Origin: XN24 sp964462675
GTDB lineage: Bacteria; Pseudomonadota; Gammaproteobacteria; Steroidobacterales; XN24
NCBI GenBank assembly: GCA_964462675.1
Contig: CAYWYS010000039.1
Span: forward strand, 1-28,540
Direction of reading: 5' to 3'
DNA: 28,540 nt
Both the position numbers and the translations under genes were made by a program. Shown piece by piece: positions 23,623-28,540 of the stretch; positions within the stretch are counted from its first letter, which is position 1; every line of letters starts with the position of its first letter. The notes beneath the pieces are model-generated. The model had not been told where the DNA came from. It ran no database searches and was given only the letters and a program-made list of their open reading frames with translations.

Positions 23623-25739
23623 GCCTGTACGCCGAACTGAAGCGCCGCAACGTGTTCCGCGTCGCGGCCGCCTATGTCGTGGTCGGCTGGCTGGTGCTGC
23701 AGGTGGCGGAGATCCTGCTCGGCTTCACCGGCGCGCCCGAGTGGGTCGGCAAGGCATTGATCGCGCTGCTGCTGCTCGGCTTCGTGCCGGTGCTCGCGCT
23801 TGCCTGGGTGTTCGAAGTGACGCCGGAAGGCGTGCGGCGCGACGACGGCTGGAACGCGCGCGACGCCAGCCCGCAGGCGCGGCGGCTGGACGTCATCACG
23901 CTGCTGGCCGTGGTGCTGGTGGTGGTGCTGCTGGTCTGGCAGCACCTCGGTCCGGCATTGACGGGGCAGCAGGCCCCCGGCGCCGAAGGGCGGGCAGCAG
24001 CTCCCGAGCGACTGCCGATCGCGGAGGCCCCGGCGCCGCGCGCGCGGCTCGAGCCGCCGCCTTTCGAGGTGCCGCCCGGCTCGATCGCCGTGCTGCCGTT
24101 CACCAACCGCAGCGCCGAGCCCGACACCGCCTATTTCGTGGACGGCATTCACGACGACCTGCTGACCCAGCTGGCGCGCAATGGCGAACTGAGGGTCATT
24201 TCGCGCACCTCGATGATGGAGTATCGCGACACCACCAAGAACGTGCGCCAGATCGGCGAGGAGCTGGGCGTGGCGAGCGTGCTGGAGGGCGCCGTGCAGC
24301 GCGCCGGGCGGCGCGTGCGCATCAATGCCCAGCTGATCGACACCGCCACCGACGCGCACCTGTGGGCCGACACCTTCGACCGCGAGCTGACCCCGGAAAA
24401 CGTGTTCGACATCCAGTCCGAAATTGCCGTGGCCATTTCCGCGGCGCTGGGGCGCGCGCTGGGCGCCGAGGCGGGCGCGGCGGTCGTAGTCGCGGCGCCG
24501 ACGAAGAGCACGGAGGCGCTCGATCTCTACCTGCGTGCGCGTGCCACGCGCGACGAATGGACCGAGCTGTCGATCCGCAGGCGCCTCGCGTTGTACGCGG
24601 CGGCGCTGGAGCGTGACCCCGGATTTGCGCTGGCGATGGGCGAGCTGGGCCGGGAACACACCAACCTGTTCTGGTTCATCACGCGGCGCGACGCCGACCG
24701 GCTCGAGGGCCGCCGCTGGCTGGATCGCGCCCTCGTGCTGGCGCCCGATGACCCGCAATTGCGGCTCGCGAACGCGGAGTTCCACTACCGGGCCTACCTC
24801 GACTATGACCTTGCGCTCGAGGAACTTGAGCGCGCCTCGCGCGGCCTGCCGGGAAGCGCCGATGTCATCGCCCTGCGCGCCTTTATTCAGCGCCGCGCCG
24901 GCCGGTCGGCGGAGACGCTGGCCGCGCTGAATGCCGCGGTGCTGCTCGATCCCCGCGCACGTGAAGTCCTCCGTTCGCTGGTGGAGACGCACGCGCTGCT
25001 GGGGGATCTCGATGCCGCTGCGCGCTGGAACCAGCGCCTGCTGGAGCTGCCAGGCGTCCAGCACGCCGACACTCTTATCTATCCGGAATTGCGCCTGCAG
25101 AGGCTCGGCGACACCGGGCCGATGGGCGCCATGCTGGCGGCGCTGCCCGCCGGCACAGAGTCCGAAATCACCTCGTTCAGCAGAGAGGCCTTTTTTACAG
25201 TGCCTTTCCTGGAGCGGGATTTCGGGCGGGCAGCCACGGCGCTGGATACGCTGAAAACCGATTTGCTGGAAGACCAGTCGCGCATGGCGCCGGTCGCGCT
25301 GCTGCGTGCCTACCTCGCACGCGCGGAAGGCCGGCAGGACGACGCCCTGCGCCAGGCGCGGACTGCCCTGGCGCAGCTCGACGAATTGCTGAATGACGCT
25401 CCGGAGGACTACCGCGCGCTGCTGGCCCGGGCGCAGGCATTGGCGATCCTCGGCGATACAGCGGCCGCGCGCGACTCGGTGCGACGCGCCCTCGAGCATC
25501 CCACTGTCACGCGCGACGTCATGGTGCGGTCGGAAGCGCTCAAGCAGGAATTGCTGGTCCTGGCCATGGTCGCCGACAGCGAGGCTCTGGCGCACGCCAT
25601 GGATGGCTACCTGCAGCTCGAGATGAGGTACTGGGGCTTCGACGGGCTGATTCTCGACCCGGTGTTCGACCCGCATCGCGAGCACCCGGCGATGCGGGCG
25701 CTGGCCGCGCAGTATTCGCGCAAGGCGGCCGGCGGTTGA
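23619..25739 (+). CDS. FlgO-like/TPR membrane protein, paralogue 3
   Basis: The 706-aa product starts at ATG 23619, overlapping the previous stop by 4 nt. It begins MSLYAELKRRNVFRVAAAYV, followed by the paired helices, VFEVTPEGVRR and a third helix (VITLLAVVLVVVLLV). The FlgO-like domain reads SIAVLPFTNRSAEPD, FVDGIHDDLLTQL, VLEGAVQRAGRRVRINAQL. The long TPR region has clear helical pairs (RARATRDEWTELSIRRRL, ARQARTALAQLDELL-like stretches). It is the most divergent of the four: Gly-Ile-His-Asp replaces Gly-Ile-Ser-Glu, and the C-terminus ends RKAAGG without the Cys pair. The FlgO and TPR parts are predicted in the periplasm. Its TGA overlaps the TTG start of paralogue 4. Confidence 0.87.
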   Translation: MSLYAELKRRNVFRVAAAYVVVGWLVLQVAEILLGFTGAPEWVGKALIALLLLGFVPVLALAWVFEVTPEGVRRDDGWNARDASPQARRLDVITLLAVVLVVVLLVWQHLGPALTGQQAPGAEGRAAAPERLPIAEAPAPRARLEPPPFEVPPGSIAVLPFTNRSAEPDTAYFVDGIHDDLLTQLARNGELRVISRTSMMEYRDTTKNVRQIGEELGVASVLEGAVQRAGRRVRINAQLIDTATDAHLWADTFDRELTPENVFDIQSEIAVAISAALGRALGAEAGAAVVVAAPTKSTEALDLYLRARATRDEWTELSIRRRLALYAAALERDPGFALAMGELGREHTNLFWFITRRDADRLEGRRWLDRALVLAPDDPQLRLANAEFHYRAYLDYDLALEELERASRGLPGSADVIALRAFIQRRAGRSAETLAALNAAVLLDPRAREVLRSLVETHALLGDLDAAARWNQRLLELPGVQHADTLIYPELRLQRLGDTGPMGAMLAALPAGTESEITSFSREAFFTVPFLERDFGRAATALDTLKTDLLEDQSRMAPVALLRAYLARAEGRQDDALRQARTALAQLDELLNDAPEDYRALLARAQALAILGDTAAARDSVRRALEHPTVTRDVMVRSEALKQELLVLAMVADSEALAHAMDGYLQLEMRYWGFDGLILDPVFDPHREHPAMRALAAQYSRKAAGG

Positions 25740-27589
25740 GCGCGGATCACTCGCTCTGGGCCGAGCTCAAGCGCCGCAAGGTGTTCCGTGTCGCGGTGGT
25801 GTACGCGGCCACGGCCTTTGCCGTCGTGCAGGCGGCCGACGTCATGCTGCCGCGGCTCGGCGTGCCGGAATGGGCCGTCACGCTGATCGTGGCGCTGTGC
25901 GTGCTCGGCTTCCCGATCGCGCTGGTGCTGGCCTGGGCGCTGGAAGTGACGCCCGAGGGCATCCGCAAGACCGACGCGCCGGTGGCCGGCGAGTCCATGC
26001 CGGCGCTGCTCGGCAAGCGCACGGTGTTCGTCACGGCCTTGCTGGTCACGCTTGGCGTGGGACTGGGCGCCGGCTGGTTCCTGCGGACCGCGCCCGCGCC
26101 AGAAACAACGTCTCTGACCCCGGCTTCTGACGTTCGGGGTCAGACCCCGGTTACCGAAGTTGGGGGTCTGACCCCGGATTCGAAGTCGATTGCGGTGCTG
26201 CCCTTCGTCAACATGAGTGCGGACGCGGAGAACGAGTACTTCGCCGACGGCATTTCCGAGGAACTGCTGAACGTGCTCGTGCGGATCGACGACATCGGCG
26301 TGGCCTCGCGCACCTCGTCCTTTGCCTACAAGGGCCGCGAGCTGGGTGCGGCGGTGATTGCGCGTGAGCTCAAGGTCAACCACATTCTCGAGGGCAGCGT
26401 GCGCAAGTCCGGCAACCGGGTGCGCATCACCGCCCAGCTGATCGATGCGGTGAATGACCGGCACCTGTGGTCGGAGACCTACGACCGCGAGCTCACCGAC
26501 ATCTTCGCCATCCAGGACGAGATCGCCAATGCGATCGTCGCGGCGCTGCGCGGCACGCTGGGCAGCGGCGAACCCGAGCGCGCCGTCACCGTGCGCGCGG
26601 ACACTGACAATGTGGACGCTTATCAGCTCTACCTGAAGGCCCGGGAACTCTTTATCAACCGCAAGCAGCTGGACGAGTCGGTACGACTGTTCGAGCAGGT
26701 GGTGGCGCTGGACCCGGAGTTCGCGCGCGGCTGGGAGGGACTGGCGGCGGCCAGCGCGATCCTCGTCGACTGGGTGGCCTCGTATCCTTCCATCGACCAG
26801 CCCGGGTTGCTGGTCCTCGCGGAGCAGGCCGCGGAGCGCGCGCTTGCGCTGGATCCGGCGCTGTCCATGCCCTGGGCTGCCCGGTCGCTGATCGTCTCCT
26901 ATTCTTCGCCGATCAATTTTCCGGCAGCGCGCGAACTGCTCGATCGCGCCATCGATGCGGATCCGAAGAACGCCACGGCCTATCTCTGGCGCGCCATTCT
27001 CTGGTTCAGCCTCGGCTTTCTCGAGCGGTCGCTTGCGGACCTGGACCATTGCCTGGCCATCGATCCGGCCTACGGGAACTGCCTGCGCTGGAAGGCCTTG
27101 AACCGGCTTTTCCAAGGGGACATCGACACGGCGCTGGACCTGTACGAGCAGGGCATGGCCGGCGGTTTCACGCACAATCGCGGCAACAGCTTCGTTGAGC
27201 CGCTGATCCGGCGCGGCGACCGGTTTGCGGCCATCCTGCTGATGCGCGACATGGACTGGCCGCTCGAGGTCCAGCGGGCGGTCATCGCGATGCTGCACGA
27301 CGGCCATGCGCCGCCGGACGTGGCGGCCGTGCTTCAGCGCAACCCTGGTCTGAGGCACTCGCAATTCCAGATTGCCCTGCTGCTGCGCGACTATGAACTC
27401 GCAGCGGACGATGCAGCCTTGTATGTGACGCAGGTCGAGTTCTGGGACCCCGCCTTCGAGGGCCTGCGCGTGTCCCCGGCGTTCAAGCGCATGCTCGAGC
27501 AGGTCGGGGTTCCTGCGTTCTGGCGCGCGCACGGCTACCCGCCGCAGTGCCGGCCGATCGGCGCCGACGACTACGAGTGCGCGCCATGA
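25736..27589 (+). CDS. FlgO-like/TPR membrane protein, paralogue 4
   Basis: The start is TTG 25736, overlapping the previous TGA (TTGA), giving 617 aa. It opens SADHSLWAELKRRKVFRVA and is very close to paralogue 1 over the first ~100 residues (VVYAATAF, QAAD, LPRLGVPEW), so these two are probably the most recent duplicates. The three helices are followed by a linker coded by a palindromic repeat cluster (26111-26177). Next comes the FlgO-like domain (SIAVLPFVNMSADAENE, FADGISEELLN, ILEGSVRKSGNRVRITAQL), then TPR-type helices. It ends PAFWRAHGYPPQC with a last Cys in YECAP, a likely periplasmic disulfide. Its stop overlaps the next ATG (ATGA), coupling it to a serine hydrolase. Confidence 0.88.
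   Translation: MSADHSLWAELKRRKVFRVAVVYAATAFAVVQAADVMLPRLGVPEWAVTLIVALCVLGFPIALVLAWALEVTPEGIRKTDAPVAGESMPALLGKRTVFVTALLVTLGVGLGAGWFLRTAPAPETTSLTPASDVRGQTPVTEVGGLTPDSKSIAVLPFVNMSADAENEYFADGISEELLNVLVRIDDIGVASRTSSFAYKGRELGAAVIARELKVNHILEGSVRKSGNRVRITAQLIDAVNDRHLWSETYDRELTDIFAIQDEIANAIVAALRGTLGSGEPERAVTVRADTDNVDAYQLYLKARELFINRKQLDESVRLFEQVVALDPEFARGWEGLAAASAILVDWVASYPSIDQPGLLVLAEQAAERALALDPALSMPWAARSLIVSYSSPINFPAARELLDRAIDADPKNATAYLWRAILWFSLGFLERSLADLDHCLAIDPAYGNCLRWKALNRLFQGDIDTALDLYEQGMAGGFTHNRGNSFVEPLIRRGDRFAAILLMRDMDWPLEVQRAVIAMLHDGHAPPDVAAVLQRNPGLRHSQFQIALLLRDYELAADDAALYVTQVEFWDPAFEGLRVSPAFKRMLEQVGVPAFWRAHGYPPQCRPIGADDYECAP
26111..26177. repeat. GGGGTC/GACCCC palindrome cluster inside coding sequence
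   Basis: Two short palindromes, 26135-26149 (GGGGTCAGACCCC core) and 26163-26175 (GGGGTCTGACCCC), are preceded by a half-site, CTGACCCCGG (26114-26123). The two cores are reverse complements of each other, so they can also pair over 13 bp as one long stem. The cluster lies in the linker between the third helix and the FlgO-like domain of paralogue 4 and is read through in frame as RGQTP and GGLTPD. The core resembles REP-type dispersed repeats I recall from other proteobacteria. Confidence 0.7.
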
Positions 27590-28540
27590 GCATCGCGGTC
27601 CTCGCGCGGCCGGCTGCATTCATACGACATCTCGCCATGGTTTTGTGTGTGTCGTTGCTGAGCTGCGCAGCGGCCGCCTCGGCCGCACCACCCCGCCTCG
27701 CGGATGATCCGCGTGTGTCCGACGCGATCCAGCTCTGGGCGGAGTGGGTCGAGTTCCAGGCCGCCATCAACCGCGTGCCGGGCGTGTCACTCGGCATCGT
27801 GCACGACCAGGAGCTGCTCGCCACGCGTGCATTCGGGTTGGCGAATCCGGCCACCGGCTCCCCGGTGACGGCCGCGACGCTGTTCAGCATCTGCTCGATC
27901 TCCAAGCTGTTCACCAGCATCGCGGTCATGCAGCAGCGCGACGCAGGCAAGCTGCGGCTCGACGACCCGGTCGCATTGCATCTCGACTGGTTCAACATCG
28001 ACAACGTGCACACCGATGGCGAGTCCATCACGGTGCGCGGCCTGCTGAGCCATGCCGCCGGGTTGCCGCGCGAATCGGACTTCCCTTACTGGACCGATCC
28101 GGACTACCCGTTCCCGACACGCGAACAGATCCGCCAGCGCCTCGGCGAACAGCAGACGCTCTATCCGGCCGCGCGCTATTACCAGTACTCCAATCTTGGC
28201 CTGACGCTGGCCGGCGAGATCGTGGTCGAGACCTCCGGCGAGACTTTTGACGCGTATATCCGCAACCACATTCTCGCCCCGCTGGACATGAGCAGCACCT
28301 TCACGGAAATCCCGGTGGAACTGCATGGCCAGCGCCTGGCGGTCGGTCATACGGCCCTGCAGCGGGACGGCACCCGGGCCGTGGTCGCGCCGTTCCAGGC
28401 GCGCGGCATCGCGCCGGCCGCCGGCTTCGCCTCCAGTGTCACTGACCTGGCGAAGTTCGCCATGTGGCAGTTCCGCGTGCTGGAGCAGGGCGACGACGTG
28501 CTGCGCTCCGCGTCCTTGCGCGAGATGCACCGGGTGCAGT
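27586..28540 (+). CDS. Class C beta-lactamase-fold serine hydrolase (3' partial)
   Basis: The start is ATG 27586, overlapping the previous stop by 4 nt. The frame is open to the window end (318 full codons). An export segment (LAMVLCVSLLSCAAAASA) is cut near ASA or, less likely, lipidated at Cys in LLSC. The SxxK nucleophile motif is Ser104-Ile-Ser-Lys107 (CSISKLF), and the second motif is Tyr201-Ser-Asn203 (YQYSN), with LLSHAAGLPRESD between. The Lys/His-Thr-Gly third motif lies beyond the edge. The family includes AmpC, EstB-type esterases, D-aminopeptidases and peptidoglycan-processing enzymes, so resistance cannot be assumed. It is coupled to the TPR series and is likely a periplasmic partner of it. 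Confidence 0.88.
   Translation, partial: MSIAVLARPAAFIRHLAMVLCVSLLSCAAAASAAPPRLADDPRVSDAIQLWAEWVEFQAAINRVPGVSLGIVHDQELLATRAFGLANPATGSPVTAATLFSICSISKLFTSIAVMQQRDAGKLRLDDPVALHLDWFNIDNVHTDGESITVRGLLSHAAGLPRESDFPYWTDPDYPFPTREQIRQRLGEQQTLYPAARYYQYSNLGLTLAGEIVVETSGETFDAYIRNHILAPLDMSSTFTEIPVELHGQRLAVGHTALQRDGTRAVVAPFQARGIAPAAGFASSVTDLAKFAMWQFRVLEQGDDVLRSASLREMHRVQ

Noticed and set aside
23556..25685. Minus-strand open frame of 709 codons opposite TPR paralogue 3
   Set aside because: Low-complexity Arg/Gln/His-rich translation typical of a GC-rich antisense shadow; the plus strand has an intact FlgO/TPR protein.
25607..27619. Minus-strand open frame of 670 codons opposite TPR paralogue 4
   Set aside because: Same antisense pattern, no recognisable domain, and it would overlap three coupled plus-strand genes.
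1..28540. tRNA, rRNA, CRISPR array or replication origin
   Set aside because: The short intergenic spaces (none over 260 bp) were read by eye for cloverleaf, repeat-spacer or box patterns and none was seen.

Overview
The window is 28.5 kb of dense, high-GC DNA. The cues point to a free-living gammaproteobacterium, perhaps near the Woeseia, Steroidobacter or Xanthomonadales lineages: GTG and TTG starts, many exported proteins, an outer-membrane barrel ending in Phe, a TraR/DksA zinc-finger protein, and a battery of membrane-anchored FlgO-like/TPR proteins. The taxonomic placement is inference only. No phage, plasmid or complete insertion-sequence genes, tRNA, rRNA or CRISPR array were seen.

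Layout. (1) 1-6999, plus: a very large multidomain protein, cut at the left edge, with PPC-like repeats, discoidin-like modules and two VWA domains. It is followed by a secreted transglutaminase-fold protein whose catalytic Cys position is Asn. (2) 7026-8747, minus: three exported proteins led by a lipoprotein. (3) 8887-12009, plus: an FMN-dependent alpha-hydroxy-acid dehydrogenase, a DUF6448-like exported protein whose predicted mature N-terminus starts His-Cys-Asp, and an exported coiled-coil protein. (4) 12045-13925, minus: four exported proteins, two of them lipoproteins homologous to the one in block 2. (5) 14186-15437, plus: an exported metallo-beta-lactamase-fold hydrolase and a TraR/DksA-type zinc-finger protein. 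(6) 15491-19400, minus: an outer-membrane barrel, then (upstream on that strand) a translationally coupled run of GMC oxidoreductase, two-helix membrane protein and PhzF-family isomerase. The barrel gene is bracketed by two near-identical 66-68 bp palindromes. (7) 19527-28540, plus: four tandem paralogues with three N-terminal membrane helices, a FlgO/TolB-like domain and a TPR-type domain. A class C beta-lactamase-fold protein (cut at the right edge) overlaps the last of them. The first paralogue carries an amber codon in its otherwise conserved N-terminal motif.

How it fits together. Most products are predicted to act in the envelope or periplasm. Blocks 2 and 4 look like duplicated cassettes around one lipoprotein family with four conserved cysteines. 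In block 7 the 4-nt stop/start overlaps couple TPR2 to TPR3, TPR3 to TPR4 and TPR4 to the serine hydrolase. This suggests that the TPR proteins and the hydrolase are made together and may form an inner-membrane-anchored periplasmic assembly. The most unusual non-coding signals are the two large palindromes, which differ by a compensated base pair, and a GGGGTC/GACCCC palindrome cluster carried in frame inside the fourth TPR gene.
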